A DNA stretch of 64,000 nt from Anastrepha obliqua (taxonomy: Eukaryota; Arthropoda; Insecta; Diptera; Tephritidae). The stretch spans positions 61,164,001-61,228,000 of the forward strand of contig NC_072893.1 in the NCBI RefSeq assembly GCF_027943255.1, written 5' to 3'. A model generated the notes under the pieces. The model did not search any database. It was given only the letters and a program-made list of their open reading frames with translations, and had not been told where the DNA came from. Position numbers and translations under genes: made by a program. How positions within the stretch are numbered: the stretch's first letter is position 1; each line of letters starts with the position of its first letter. Shown here piece after piece: positions 22,735 to 35,064 of this stretch.

Positions 22735-24079
22735 TAACAGTATCGACATATATGCCTATCGAAAGTTTCATATGCCTGAAAATTAACACCCGTTGCACAT
22801 GAATGCATGTACGTCATTTAATTTTTCATACTTCTATTATGAGTCTTATTTGTATGTGTGGATGCGCGCGTGTCAAATTATTAGATACAATTAACCAAAA
22901 ATAGATTTGTGGTTTAATTTCACAAGTGGCTGGCTGCAAAAATGAAAGGCAAAACAAAGAAACGATAGCAAAGCACTCAAAAGAAAATTAGTACATACAC
23001 ACATAGAGGTTTGTGAGTGAAATATCAAATGAAGGCGTTTTGCAAAAACAAAAAAAAATGTATATTTATTTATATTATATTTATTTTGTGTTTATTGTAT
23101 AGCACACCAATGTATTCGTGTAGTATTTCAAAGTAATGCCAATTAAGGCGTTTTTCTAGGTTAATAATCACCCAATTAATGACGATTTAATTATTTTACG
23201 AGTGAAGCGGCAGTTAATAAAAATACTTTCATTGGTCGACTGGTGTTCCTTGTGCCGCTTACAGAGCATGGCAGTGCAAAAACGAAATATCCAGCCACCT
23301 ACATACGTACAAAATAAATTTACTTTAATTATTTCGTGTATATGCACAGCACTTAAGTGTGATAGAAATGACGCGAAAGAATGCTTGAGATCGTATTTAC
23401 ATACCAACATACATATTTGTACACATATATTTCTTTGAGTAATATGACTGAATGAGCGCATACCATACAGGGTAGGCAAGCGGGGTACGTTACTTTGAAA
23501 CTAGTAACAATTCCTCGCACGGAAAAGTGATAGACACTCGGTTTCATACTCCAGAGTTAAAAAATAAAATAGATAAACAACTTGTGGAGATATGTACCTT
23601 GAAAAATTCCAAATGCTGAGTGCTGATTTCGCCCAAACTGTATGCTTATTGAAATAAAGCTGCAAACGCGTTGCTCATTTGCCTGCGTTAACTAAAACTC
23701 TAGATTTCTGAGATTAGGAAAACTTAAAAAGCCAAAGCATATATAGAGAGTAACAATTTGATGCCAATTTGGGATTGGCAGCATTATTGAAAGGTATATT
23801 CTCTCAAAAATTCTACAGGAAGCGCCATTTCAGTTACAGAGTTATAATGACCGACTTTTTTAGGCTGAAATTTAAGATATGAACTTGCAGGATCATTTTG
23901 CATAACTTCCTGAAACAATCCATGTTTTGCGCATTAAGTTCAGTTATTTGCCAGTTTCAGCATCTGCCGTCTTGATGCTTGCCAATTAGTCAACTCGGAA
24001 CTGTGATTAGACTCTGATTGGTTGGTTGGTTGGTTGGTTAAAGTGGTGATTTATCCGCACCATTTTTCTGCCACACCTC
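22735..24079. other. No recognised gene
   Basis: AT-rich DNA with an A/T-rich TTTATT patch at 23,045-23,100 and a TTGG tetramer run at 24,018-24,039. Open frames at 23,168-23,547 lack motifs and overlap on both strands, which suggests chance. Confidence 0.5.
24018..24039. repeat. TTGG microsatellite
   Basis: Five and a half units of the tetramer TTGG, read directly. Confidence 0.9.
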
Positions 24080-24720
24080 GCTACCAACTTGTTTAACTGT
24101 TATTTACAGCATAACTGTATCCAGTCTGTGCGGCTTAAGAACCTTATTAGGTTGTTGACGTCTAAGTCAGACAGTTGTTCGAGACTGTCGGAGGGTGGTT
24201 TGCCCAAAGAGAAAATCGTTTCCTTCTCCTCACGTTGTTTACAAATGTGACAGTATAAATTCTGAGGGATGCCCATTTTGGCTGCTTGTTCCCTGATAGA
24301 CCAAAAACCCTTTGCCTTCCGTCGTTTCATGTTTGCATTGTCGTCTGGTCTCTCCATCTACAAACGGCGCTTCGGAGGTACTTTGAGAAAGTTGTATTCT
24401 TCATTTTATTCAGTGGTGTGAATACCGATTCTGCAAAAACGTTATTCATGGCAGATCCCCCTCATGCAAGTGCATCTACTTTTTCGTTCCTTTCAATGTT
24501 CTCATGCCCTGGGACTCAGATTAAGGTGGCAAGGCTATTACTATTTTGTTCCACCTGCTTAGATGTTATTAGCGCTTAGAGGCTAACTTGTTGATTGTCG
24601 TTAAGGAGTGATATAATGTCGATAATTCAGCAATGATTCCGATTTTTAAAACTATTGCGGTACAAGTCATGCGTGGGGTAGAGACACATACCACCAATAA
24701 GGCTGGAAAAAGGCAGCTAC
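24080..24720 (-). mobile_element. Jockey-like LINE remnant: RNase H and C-terminus
   Basis: On the minus strand, pieces read PGHENIERNEKVDALA (the last active-site region of a LINE RNase H, preceded by a frame break), GGSAMNNVFAESV, then IREQAAKMGIPQNLYCHICK and LEQLSDLDVNNLIRFLSRTDW. The Cys/His-bearing YCHIC motif and the downstream segment are typical of Jockey-clade C-termini. Several stops and a frameshift separate the pieces, so it is a pseudogene. Confidence 0.7.
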
Positions 24721-25299
24721 AGCGGAGACAGTCATTCCAGTGAAGTTACATTCCACAATTAATCGGAAGGTTTACTCTTTTTAATAAAGTGGATATTTAA
24801 AAAAAATGCAAAATTATTACTCATATAAATTTTTAAAAAGAAAATTGAAATATTTTGAAAATATTAAATGAAATGAGCTGCTGATTCATTCTTTATATGC
24901 ATATCAGGCTGGTGCTGGAAATCATGCGATTTGAAAGCGATACGATTTCGAAAACATTTTCGAAGATGTTGAATAGAAAAACTCAGAATGTTTTACTGTA
25001 CTTATTTTTTTACTTTTATTTACTTCATCATTTTCAAACTAAAGATGCGATCTTTTCATTTGAAATAACCAAAATTATTAAAAAATCGTACTGATTTCCT
25101 ATTGTGCGATTGAGTTTTTTTTTTATGAAACGTTCCATGTCAAACAGAACAGAGTCATAACCGCAAATTGGCGGAATACAAAATAAAAAAATTTAAGTGG
25201 TAAAAATACTTCTGCACCGTGTGGCTTCCAAAGACAGAGTGGCTATATTGGAAATTCAATACAGCGTTTTTAGAGATTCAAGCTTGTGACCCAACAAAA
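24721..25299. other. No recognised feature
   Basis: AT-rich DNA; the frame at 24,897-25,094 (+) has no motif. Confidence 0.5.
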
Positions 25300-26030
25300 A
25301 ATATCATTAACAAAATTTTCAAAAACTACTGAATGTGCTACTCGTGGACATTGCAGGGAAAACTATCGCTGCACGCGCCACAATCAGATTGAGCTGTTTG
25401 TGCCTTAAGCTAGTCTTAAGCTATGGAAACTCTATTATTTCTGAAAACTTTGAGTTCATCCCTATGTTACTGGATCAATGCTGTCCTGGGTCCAAGTGGT
25501 ATTTTTTCCATTCATATTCTCTCAAGGACGGCTTTGCAGCATTTGGAGGCAGGGCATGGCGAACATGTTTACTGGTTGCTCGAAGACGGAATAGTTAGTG
25601 TTTTGTGAGGAGCTCCCCATTAAGCTCAAATTTAGTCTTCCGGACCACTGTAGTGTTTTCCAAGCGGAGTACAATTAAGGAAGTAGTGGCTTGGTTACTT
25701 AGGTACTTCGGTAATTACTGTGAAGAACATAAATATCTACTGCGACAGTTAGGCGGCATTAGAGCCTTGGGCTCTATGTGCTAGAATTAGTTGGGAATGC
25801 CTGACTTCTTTTTCGCCTGCGTCCGAATGCTTCGAAATTAGGCTCATTTGGGTTCCCGGTCACAGCGGCAGAGACGGATAATTGCTGATGAGCTGGCTAA
25901 ATTGGGGACCCTGGGGAGATAATATGAGAGGATTGGGGTTCCTTTGAGAACCTGTGATCTACTCCTGGAAAAATGGGCCGTGCGTCAACTCAGCGAGCGC
26001 TGTGCTAGTGCGGAGGCTTTAAGCGGTTAA
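25300..26030 (+). mobile_element. Jockey-like LINE remnant: pre-RNase H and RNase H
   Basis: Read with several frame changes, the stretch gives LPDHCSVFQAE-like sequence at about 25,640-25,670, NINIYCDS followed by a stop at about 25,735 (the catalytic Asp region of RNase H), LIWVPGHSGRDG-like sequence at 25,840-25,880 and ADELAKLGTLG. The C-terminal piece reads ERIGVPLRTCDLLLEKWAVR and QLSERC. A related C-terminal scrap is at 42,955. The upstream frame at 25,335-25,598 probably belongs to the same copy. Broken throughout. Confidence 0.65.
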
Positions 26031-26867
26031 TACAAACGTAATTAGCCACTGTCGGTAGTCATCCTATAATACAAAGTCATTTCTTCCGTTTTTCACCTTT
26101 TGGTTTTTTCCTTTCATGCGATTAGCTTGTTTATGGACATATACGAGGGCAGGCAAGGCATCGTCCGCAAACGTCGTACGCTTTCGTGTCAGCAAAATAA
26201 ACGTTTTTTCGTCAATTTATTTCATTTGAATGTTAACGACTAGATTTTCTTTCGTTAATTCTGTTTTGAAACTTTACGAAATTCTTTCGTAAAGTTATTT
26301 TTACTCATTAACGAAACAAGTGTCGTTCGAGCATTGGAGCCATCGAATGAGAGTCGCGCTCCCATCCAATTTGTTACGGTGTCTGCCTTTTTATATGCTT
26401 ATAAATTTATACTCCTATGCACATATATATTTACAAATTAGCACTGACAACTTGAGCGCCATAGCAACAAATTTAAATCACCCAAAAACAAATAAACACA
26501 TTGTAAATTGCTTTTCGCCTAAATATACGAGAAAAGTAAATTAAACTGTGCAAAATCTCAATGCTATTTTCCATCGTGTAAACGAGTGCACATATATGTA
26601 TGTATATAGGTACATATGTATGCCTATATAATATAAATACGTTTTTGTGGACGCTAACAAATTTCTGCTAATGTTTACTTTCATCACTGCTGACGTATTT
26701 TAATACTTAACCCGTTTATGCCATTTTCGCATTTCCGATTCAAAAATGAAAACTTAATTTCAAAGTAAAAAGAAAAAATAAATGGAAAAGGTTTTTGCGC
26801 AGATAGAAAATTTTAGCTGTAGAGTAGAAATGTAGAAATTTAGGTTTTCACAGTTATTCGAAATATA
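26031..26867. other. No recognised feature
   Basis: AT-rich DNA with a TATG/TA patch at 26,590-26,640; nothing recognised. Confidence 0.5.
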
Positions 26868-27400
26868 CTAGGGTACTTAAAAAGTTTCGCGGTTTGATAA
26901 GAAAAACACTATTTTATGGTTTGAAATACATTTAATTATTCAGTAGTACCCTGAGCACTTGTTCCAACGAGATGCCAATTTATGAATTCCATCACTGAAG
27001 TGAGAATCTGGAAGGGCTATAAAATATGCTTCCTCAGGTGTGTATGTTTTTAAGTCTGGACACAAATGGGAGTCGGTAGTGAATGTGGATGATCCTACAA
27101 CTCAAACTTTAATTTATGGCTAAAGCCATTGTCAAAATGCTCTTGTGACACGGTGCTTTGTCCTGATGAAAAATAATTTTTTTCTTCTGCAAAGAGGGTA
27201 TTTTTCACGAATTTTTTCCTTCAGCTGGTCTAAAAGGTTACAATAATATTCAGAATTAATTGTTTTACCAGTTTGTGAGTAATCCACAAACAAAATTCCT
27301 TTCGGATCTCAAAAAACTTGTGCTAACATATTCTTTGCCTCCGGTCTCGTTTCGGAGCCGAATAACCAGGTTCACACCAACCCTTTAGCCTCTTGTTTTG
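26868..27400 (-). mobile_element. Mariner remnant (CTAGGGTAC-type end)
   Basis: The terminal sequence CTAGGGTACTTAAAAAGTTT sits directly after a TA at 26,866-26,867. Minus-strand pieces downstream match a mariner transposase: KGILFVDYSQTGKTINSEYY, then CNLLDQLKEKIREK, then LPDSHFSDGIHKLASRWNKC close to the terminus. There are several frame changes and the catalytic core is largely lost. The opposite end was not found. A second copy with the same type of end is at 60,393. Confidence 0.7.
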
Positions 27401-28836
27401 ATATAAGAAATATATTATCCGTTGTGCATATAGACCTTACTTTGTATTAAGAAAAATTAATTTTAATAATAAAAACCATCTGGGCCAATAAAGTGTTAAT
27501 ACGAACAATAAAACACAATGCAAACCTAAGTTGGGCAAAGAGCTGTGCGGCCGCTCTCGTTGTACTCTGCGTATGAGTAACCAAAGCACGCGGTATTTAG
27601 GATAAAGTTTGTGCTCACCTCCCTCGCTGCCTTACGTTTGTTTGAATATTTTTTTTTATTAACAGTATTTGTATACATTTATTAATATATATTTTTTTCT
27701 GCGACTTGATATTCTACTGTCACCTGTCAGTTGGATTATAGCCAAAAATTTTATTTTGAATATTAACACCGAATATCATTCAGAATTCTTGATGTCTTCG
27801 ATGTGTTGGCATATAAATAAAAACATGAGTATGGACACAATACAGATAGATACCATTTTTGACGCACTTTATAAAATCTTGCCATTCTTCATTCAACATT
27901 TACGTTCGTGATTGATGGCAACAGTGATGCTTCTGTCGTTCTAAGCCTATTTATAAATTCATTTATGAACGAGCACTAACAATATCTAAATAGGTCCGCT
28001 TATTTTTGTTATAGGAATTTGTTTTGATCTTCATAAATTAAAAAATTAACAAGTGTAAATTTAATGAGTGGTCGTAGAAGTAAATTTTATTGTTGTAAAT
28101 GACACTATAGAACTGTTTGGGTTATTAAGTGTTGATATAAATTCTTGAAAAAATTTAGTATTAATAAATTTAAAAGAAGTCCAAATTTTGTATTCAAATC
28201 GTTGTATTATATGTGTGGGCTTATGTATCAAAACACTTTTATAGTTTGTTTTCAATAAAATTATTTGTGTAAAAAATTTGCAATACTTTTCGAAAAGCCC
28301 CATTTAAATTGGCTGTTCGCGAAGCTCATAATAGGGACATCTAGGTGTGGCTGGGCACTAAACTCTGCAAAAAGGACATAAATGTAAACTAGGAATACCC
28401 TTGCAAGCCACTTATACCTGAACACTTAACAGAGGTATTGAAGGGCAGATAGCTTTATAGACTCATCTGTGAAGCTTACATCAACTAGAGGCACAGGCAT
28501 AAGACCCTTATGGTAGTTGACCAAATGTAGATGAAAACAGAGATGCTTTAAAGCTTCTAATAAGACAAAATTGATTTTAGGGGAAATTGCAATCCACTTT
28601 TTCCCCATGATTAATTACAATGCACAGTGGGAGATTGTGACCATAAATCTAATAAAGTACTAGTCAAACTATTTTTTTACATCAACCGACAGACATCCCA
28701 AAGGATAAGAAAAAGCAAATGAAAAAAAGTTGTGAAGTTGCTTTACTTTAAGTGGTACAGGGTGCTCAAAGTTGAAATGATGAAATTATGTGGAACATAC
28801 AACGCGCTACGAAACGATGACATTTTATTTGTGAAA
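27401..28836. other. No recognised feature
   Basis: AT-rich DNA with motif-free frames. A TGTTCGCGAAGCTCATA at about 28,312 recurs in diverged form at about 29,258, so a decayed repeat may be present. Confidence 0.45.
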
Positions 28837-29098
28837 TACTCTGTGATAAAAAAATACCCGGAATATTTAATTTAAGTTGAAGTTATCACTTATCAGTCGA
28901 TAGAGGAGATCAAAAAAAATGCGACGAAGGAGCTGATGGCCATTCCTTCATTGGCCTACCAGGGGTGCATGGAGGGCTGGGTTAAACGTTGGCCCATGTG
29001 TGTTGCTCATATTTTAAAGGAGATAAAATAAATTTGTTTGAAATTTAACTATGTTTTGTTTTACTTAAATATTCTCGGTACTTTCAGATCAAAGGGTA
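28837..29098 (+). mobile_element. Mariner deletion derivative, 262 bp
   Basis: The left end (TACTCTGTGATAAAAAAATA then CCCGGAATATTTAA) and the right end reverse complemented (TACCCTTTGATCTGAAAGTA then CCGAGAATATTTAA) match over about 35 bases and both start at TA. Between them only the transposase C-terminus survives: IEEIKKNATKELMAIPSLAY, then QGCMEGWVKRWPMC. The N-terminal and catalytic regions are deleted. It is non-autonomous. Confidence 0.75.
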
Positions 29099-29399
29099 TA
29101 TCGGTTGGTTTTTTTAGCTGTATGAGATCTATCGATAACTGTGCTTTTGCACCTGAGAATGTCAGCCTGTGCTGACATTTTTGTTTGTTAATCCATTATG
29201 AATTGAAAATTTACTTTGAACAAACAAAAAAAAACAACAAATAAATATATAAATCTGTTCGCGAAGTTCATAGAACACTGGCGACATCTTAAGTCCTTGT
29301 TTTCTTCGAAACGAGGAAGGAGCTGCCGTTGAGTAAATGACGTGCGCCATCGAGCCATGCAGACGGAGTTTTTGTTTTGTGTTTATTTTTGTTAATCAG

Positions 29400-29655
29400 C
29401 TAACCATCGACGTCATTTCTTTCGAACAAGGCGGCTCAGCTCACCATTCAGCGCACTTATCAAACGATTTATTGCAATATTCAAGCCACCATTGATGCCA
29501 TAGGGCCAGAATTATTGGAAAAAGTAGTCAAAAGTTGAACTTAAGAAATAACTGTCATAAAATTATCTACCCGATTATAAATAAAAAATCATTCCAACAA
29601 TATTTTTATTTTGTGTTATCATTTGAAGTTTCCAAGCTCTTGAAAACACACCTGA
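29400..29655 (+). mobile_element. IS630-type transposon, 3' fragment
   Basis: The end region (CATAAAATTATCTACCCGAT, then CATTCCAACA, TATCATTTGAAGTTTCCAAG and CTCTTGAAAACACACCTGA) matches, in order, the reverse complement of the left end of the element at 43,739. It ends at a TA. Upstream, IQATIDAIGPELLEKVVKS resembles the transposase C-terminus of this family. The 5' boundary is uncertain. Confidence 0.6.
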
Positions 29656-29807
29656 TATACACCACTATAAAAAAGTTGATTTGGTCTTTCGAGAAAGTGG
29701 ATATCCTTGCTGCCAGCATTCACACCTGAACTTATATGAATTTTCAAATATTGATGCAAAGAGTGAGACCTAAACTTCAAATAAAAAAAAAATTGTACAT
29801 ACATATA

Positions 29808-30003
29808 CAGGGGGGCGCAAAATTAACCCTCCAATTTTGTTTTTGAATACATTTTTTACTAAATAAAAACTGATCTATCACGAAGTCATTATTTTGATCT
29901 TTACACGCTCTATTGCTCGTCTGTTTATGCACTTCATATGTCTAGTTCACAAGCGTTAAATATGATTGACGTACGACGCCATGTGCAAAAATTATAAATC
30001 TTC
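29808..30003 (-). mobile_element. MITE family A copy, minus orientation
   Basis: It begins TACAGGGGGGCGCAAAATTA, the right-hand inverted repeat of the family, and continues through the reverse complement of the family body (TTTGATCTTTACACGC, TAGTTCACAAGCGTTAAATA) to GTGCAAAAATTATAAATCTT. The far inverted repeat is degraded. Confidence 0.75.
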
Positions 30004-30839
30004 AGGAAAAAATTGGGAGGCCGTTCATTCCACTACAATACAATGGTGTTTACTTAACTTAACCTAAAACGTATAAAAAACAAGTCAGACAATTGCATTT
30101 TATTGCTCAAGACGCTATAATTGTAAAGATGTTATGCATTCATATCTCATGCATCTCCGTAGAAAATGATTAGAAATTCTATTGCGAAAATCGCACTCAA
30201 TCCCTTACAAACCCAAACTGTTGAATAGCTGTTGCATGTCACAGTGATGTGTTACCGCAAATATAAATTACTTTTCTCCACAAACATACACACATATGGT
30301 ACAACGATAAATTAAACTCAAACTGTAGGCTGTTAGCGACAAAACTTTTAAAGCGCTGTCGCAACAGTACCCACGTATGTACATACAAAGCATCAATTGA
30401 ATTGTGTCACTCGTTTTAATAATTTTCAATTTATGACGAATATTTTTGCTGTCTGTAGAAAGCATGAAAATATTTACACCAATGACAGCTTTAAATGAAG
30501 ACGGAATCAATTAAAATTGGCTTGGCAATAAAACTAACCAAAATGACAAAACTCTACAAAGTGATTGCATAGTGAGGGAGTAGCAGGGAAATAAGAATGG
30601 TGGACAGAAGCCCACACAAAATTAATGCGCAGTTTATGTATGTAGGTAGGTAGATACATACATATGTCTGTATAAATATGCTCGAAACGTGTTTGTTTGT
30701 AAGGTGGCACAATTATAGGCGATTAAATATAAATTGGTTCGGTTACCGAGAATGAGCGTTGTAAAATTCTTTTCTTTCCTAAAAGTGTATATCTTAATAA
30801 GTAAATAATTTTATAATAAATGTAGTTCATACAGAACTT
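30004..30839. other. No recognised gene
   Basis: AT-rich DNA. At 30,702 AAGGTGGCACAATTATAGGC resembles the outer end of MITE family A but is not followed by the family body. Confidence 0.45.
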
Positions 30840-31450
30840 ATTCGTTGATCAGAATTTTCCGTATTTTTCTTCTTCTTCTTCTTTTTTCCTTGTTCACTCC
30901 TCTCGGGAGCATAAGACCTCGACAATACTTCTCTTGCGTTGGTTTCGTTAATCGTTTTGATTTTTACACGCTGGGTGATTAGCCTGCCGCCATCAGTCCT
31001 AAGTAGTGGAAATACCCACCTGTGGTTGCTTAGAAATAACGCCTTCTTACTGCTTGGAGCCCCATCTGTGTGTAACATTTTTCTGGCAGAAGAATCGCTC
31101 AGATGGTTGAGGACTTCGCTAAAGTTGTGTGTCTGCGCTATCACCGCGGTTACCCGCTTCCTCTTGCTGGCGCCACTTAATGCAATATGTAACTGTGTGC
31201 TTTTTTTTGTTTCTGCTTGTTTTAGCAGCCACAATGCAAATAATGCGTTGATTATTGTGCGGGAGTAAAGATGTAAAGGATGCAAAGGATAAGTTTTTGG
31301 GTTTGAGGATTTCTTTTATTTTTGTTTTATAGCAACAGGGAAACTAGGTAAATTTGGAAAAGCTCGAGAACCGTGCTTTGCGTGGGATTCGAACCCACAA
31401 CTTCTGGAATGGTATTCTAGTGCGACAACGCTAGACTACCAAGGTCGCCC
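30840..31450 (-). mobile_element. tRNA-headed dispersed repeat (SINE-like)
   Basis: On the minus strand a tRNA-like head (31,373-31,450) is followed by about 530 bases of GC-richer sequence with an open frame of 152 codons (ASKRKRVTAVIAQTHNFSEV and SYAPERSEQGK). The last 110 bases of this body recur in opposite orientation at 32,085-32,190, which shows that the segment is repetitive. The conserved frame may be chance or a gag-like piece; I recognise no domain. Both a SINE and part of an LTR element remain possible. Confidence 0.4.
31373..31450 (-). repeat. tRNA-like SINE head with A and B boxes
   Basis: The minus strand reads GGGCGACCTTGGTAGTCTAG at its start and contains GTGGGTTCGAATCCCAC, a perfect T-arm stem-loop that includes an RNA polymerase III B box. 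The 3' side does not pair with the 5' GGGCGACC, so a proper acceptor stem is absent, and the anticodon arm is not clear. I call it a tRNA-derived repeat head rather than a tRNA gene. Confidence 0.6.
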
Positions 31451-31639
31451 TTTCTTCTTCTTATTGGTCTCTATAATGCTCTGTCGCTTTAGGCCGAGTT
31501 ATTTGTACTAAGTCTGAAAGGTATTTCTGATCTTGGTATATCTTTTTTGTTCAAGACATACTTGCTTTCATTGTTCTTCTGCGGATACCGAAACGAAGGA
31601 TAATTTCATCAAAACTTAACAATGAAACCTCAATATAAC

Positions 31640-31975
31640 GAAACTTAGGTTAAGATACGGTGATTGCCACTTTCAATAAGGGTACAATGACTTCTGCGAT
31701 GTAGACCCACCTGATCCAGAGCCTGCTCGAAGACAAAGGGACGTCCACATACTAGGCAGAATGAACTGATTTTAGTACAGTATCTGTGCCTAGAAACCCA
31801 TACAACTTTCATGGTACACTGCTTAGCCAGCTCATTAAGAATATCTCTATATTCAGTTGCCACTTTGGAAGAAGTATTATTGCACTGTAGATATTGTGAC
31901 TGTAAGAGTAGATGGTGATAACAGCTGACGAATTCCTGACCCCCACACTTCTCAGTGGATACCACTCCCAATTTT
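31640..31975 (-). mobile_element. Jockey-like LINE remnant: RNase H scrap
   Basis: The minus-strand frame contains VATEYRDILNELAKQCTMKV and VWVSRHR, which match the segment before and at the last active-site motif (normally VPGHR) of a LINE RNase H domain. The Gly of that motif is replaced by Arg and the downstream sequence is unrelated. Pseudogene. Confidence 0.6.
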
Positions 31976-32084
31976 ATTAAAATCAGTGAAGATAGGCATA
32001 GGAAGTTCGTAATATTTTCCCATTTACATTTTTCTAGGATTCGTGTGGAAAAATTATTTCTAAAACAGATTTGTTAATCACCTA

Positions 32085-32190
32085 CCCTACCAGAAAGCAA
32101 AATAGATTAAAGAAAACAACGCAAGACTAAGTCTTGTCGAGGCAATATGCTCCGAGTGGAGTGAACAAGGAGAAAAAAAATTCGCGGAAG
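32085..32190 (+). repeat. Inverted partial copy of the 30,840-31,450 repeat
   Basis: TTAATCACCTACCC, AACGCAAGAC, TTGTCGAGGCAATATGCTCC and GAGTGAACAAGGAGAAAAAA follow in the same order as the reverse complement of 30,870-30,985. Similarity is roughly 75-80 percent by eye. Confidence 0.65.
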
Positions 32191-33164
32191 AGTTTGGAAA
32201 ATTTTCGAGTGTCAAAATCTGAAACCCTTCCAGGGTGGGTAAACAAGCAGCCTGATTAGCCCGGAATTCACCATAGATATCGATGGGGAGAAGATTTAAT
32301 TGAGTCTGTGATAAGAACGAAATGAAAAACTCAATGTAACAAAATTTTTGCTGAGTTCCCTGGAAAAAAACCGCGTTGATGTGAATTTTCCCTTAACCCC
32401 ATTTTCCATTGGTATAGCGAAGAAATTTTGAGCATGAAAAATTTTAGAATATATCGATTGCTAAAGTCCCTAAGCCAAACCCTCTCTATAACAAAGTGTA
32501 GTCCGTTGAGTGCACATCGCCAGTCTTGCTTTAATTGTTGCCAAAATTAGTTATCCACTAAAGCCCAAGTCGATTTCCCTACACCAAAAAATTACAATTA
32601 AAAAGTGTTTTGAGGCGAATTATTTTATACTACATTTTGATATAATTTGAGTGGTGGCAGAAGCTGGCCACCTGGATTTTGGGATATAACTCCACTAGAG
32701 TACTTTTTGTGCGGTTTTTTTGAAAAGTAAAGTCTATGTAAGTAGGCTAAGAAGGATTCCAAAGCTGAAACACAACATTCGGCTTGCTGAACTCAATGCG
32801 ATAATGTGTGAGCGAGTCCTTGAAAAATTTGTATTCTCGTATGACGGCCTGCAGGCGTGCTCACGGTGGACTTTTCACATATTAAAAGTGTTTTATGGTT
32901 CTGGTTCTTCGCCGACGCTACGACTATTAACTTGGAATCGACTAAACCAAAATTACGCATAATTAACCCTTACACTATCGGCACCATAATTCACAGTTTC
33001 AGCGACCTGGCTTGCGTTTTCGCCTTTATCAAAGGAAAACTGTAAAATGTACCGAATTTTCTCTTTGTTGACATCCTTTGTTAACACCCTGTAATTCACC
33101 ATAGATTGGAAAAAACAAAAACCAGCAAAGGTTTTGTTTTAGTGTGAAATATTACCTAAGTAAA
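32191..33164. other. No recognised feature
   Basis: AT-rich DNA; frames at 32,720-33,045 (+) lack motifs. Confidence 0.5.
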
Positions 33165-33580
33165 GCAATTGAGTAGTAAAGTCCTCTCTCGACGGACAAA
33201 ACTAACACTCTACAAGACTCACATCATGCCCGTCCTAACGGATGGCGCAGAAGCGTGCACGATGACAACATCCGATGAAGCGACGCTTGGAGTGTTTGAG
33301 AGAAAGATTCTGCGGAAGATTTTTGGACCTTTGCACATTGGCAACGGCGAATAACGCAGCCGATGGAACGATGAGCTGTATGAGCTTTACAAACGCTCCG
33401 GCTCTGAAAGTATTCGATGCTGTACCAGCTGGTGGTAATACAGGAAGAGGAAGGCCTCCTCTGCGTTGGAAAGATCAGGTGGAGAAGGACTTGGCTTCAC
33501 TTGGTGTGTCCAATTGGCGCCGGTTAGCACGAGAATAAACGACTGGCGCGCTTTGTTAAACTCGGCCGAAATATCACCTT
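33165..33580 (+). mobile_element. RTE-like LINE, 3' fragment
   Basis: The plus-strand frame reads SSKVLSRRTKLTLYKTHI, then EATLGVFERKILRKIFGPLH, and meets a TAA after HIGNGE. It continues with RWNDELYELY and then jumps to NAPALKVFDAVPAGG, so about 70-80 bases of the RLRWRGHVVRM region are deleted and the frame changes. RGRPPLRWKDQVEKDLASLG and NWRRLARE follow to a stop. The 3' tail is cut off after CTCGGCCGAAAT. It is close in sequence to the copy at 6,834-8,100. Confidence 0.85.
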
Positions 33581-35064
33581 GACTTAATGCTCGTTAACTT
33601 TAAATTATTTGTTTGATACTTTTCGAGATATCGATCATTACAGCCATCTACCGAGAACATAATGGATTTAATTTTTCCTTATATAATTTAAACTTTAACA
33701 GCATGAAGGTGCCCCTTGTGAAAAACCCTTTACATACAATTTTGGTAATTTAAAGAAGATACTTAAGATAGTGTGTTTGATAATTTATATATGCAATATA
33801 TACCTTTCAATCACATTTAGTGTCATTAGAAATGAAAACCTTGAAATAATTGTTTAGCGCCAACTTTAGTACTCAATATTCTCTAAGGATGAGTGCTAGA
33901 AAAACTATACTTTGTGGTGTGCCGACTAAATTTTTCTTTCCAATTTGGAAAGTTCTCTATTATTAAAATGCTGGACCAATTTTTCAACCACTACAACCAC
34001 AACTGCGTCAAAACAAATGAGAGCACTTAAGAGCAGTGCAGTTAAAAGTTTGAAAATGACACAATTTAACTGCACAATAGAGCGCAGCTACATGCATACG
34101 TATGTATGTTTGTTTTTATAAACGAAAGTCGCAATTGTATGTGCATAGCCCAGCTGGTTATGCTATTTATAAGTATACCTACAATGCAGTAATAGGTCTG
34201 TCATTGCAGCTGAATGCTTGCACTTGCAATGTCAATGTCGCCCATGGGCAAGGCAGAGTGAATGCACGTCCTTGCTGCATGGGTGTGTAACATGGATGCG
34301 ACGGCTAGAAAACCATTCATTTGCATATCCACCATTTACTCGTGTATGGGTATATGAGTGTGAGAAAGCATCATATCATTTCAAATGTAGATGATTAGGG
34401 GAAAAACCCACAATTATGGCACGCCTACATGCATTAACATAAATATGCCTTTATCTGCTAATGGCAAGTGTATATTTCAGCTGCAGGATAGCGTTTATAT
34501 TTTTAAGTGCACAAAAACGAAAGCAATTCAAAGCTTCCTCAAAGTTGTTTTAAGTCCAATTTAAAGAAGTAGATGTTTTGTATTTTTATGAACGCATAAA
34601 TTTGTTTATGAATATAAAGGCGTCAAAAATGTAGATTTAAACTTTTTTGTGCCCAACATTGCTAACGACTAATTTCCGTATATCTATAGTATATGCAGTC
34701 ATAGCCGCCAGATTCGTTAATTATACACAATCATATGTGTATGTATGTATATATGTACGCCTGTATTGAAATCATATGACTAACATGTGCCGCACGACCG
34801 CACACCATTCCAAATCTAACGCAAATGCCGACGCACACGCCTATGCGATTTTACTCACTTTACTAGTAAAGAGTGTTTCGCAAAGGCTGTCTATTTAGCA
34901 ATTAAAAAAATGTATTTGGAAATCATAAGAAAGCAAAAAAATCAATGGAATTAGTCTTTGTGATAAAGGGGGTTCCACGTGTCATATATTTATATATTTT
35001 TTTCATAGTAACTAATTAATATAAGTAACTAACAAACAATTTGTTTAGGGGCTTGCGTTAAACA
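33581..35064. other. No recognised gene
   Basis: AT-rich DNA with TATG/TA patches near 34,735-34,760; nothing recognised. Confidence 0.5.

Noticed and set aside
23168..23547. 103-codon minus-strand frame and its overlaps
   Set aside because: Open on both strands in AT-rich DNA, with no motif or splice context.
30939..31268. 109-codon plus-strand open frame
   Set aside because: It is antisense to the repeat segment with the longer minus-strand frame and lacks any motif.
31373..31450. Possible functional tRNA gene on the minus strand
   Set aside because: The T arm and B box are perfect, but the acceptor stem does not close and the anticodon arm is unclear. A body follows that recurs elsewhere in the window, so a tRNA-derived repeat is the better reading.
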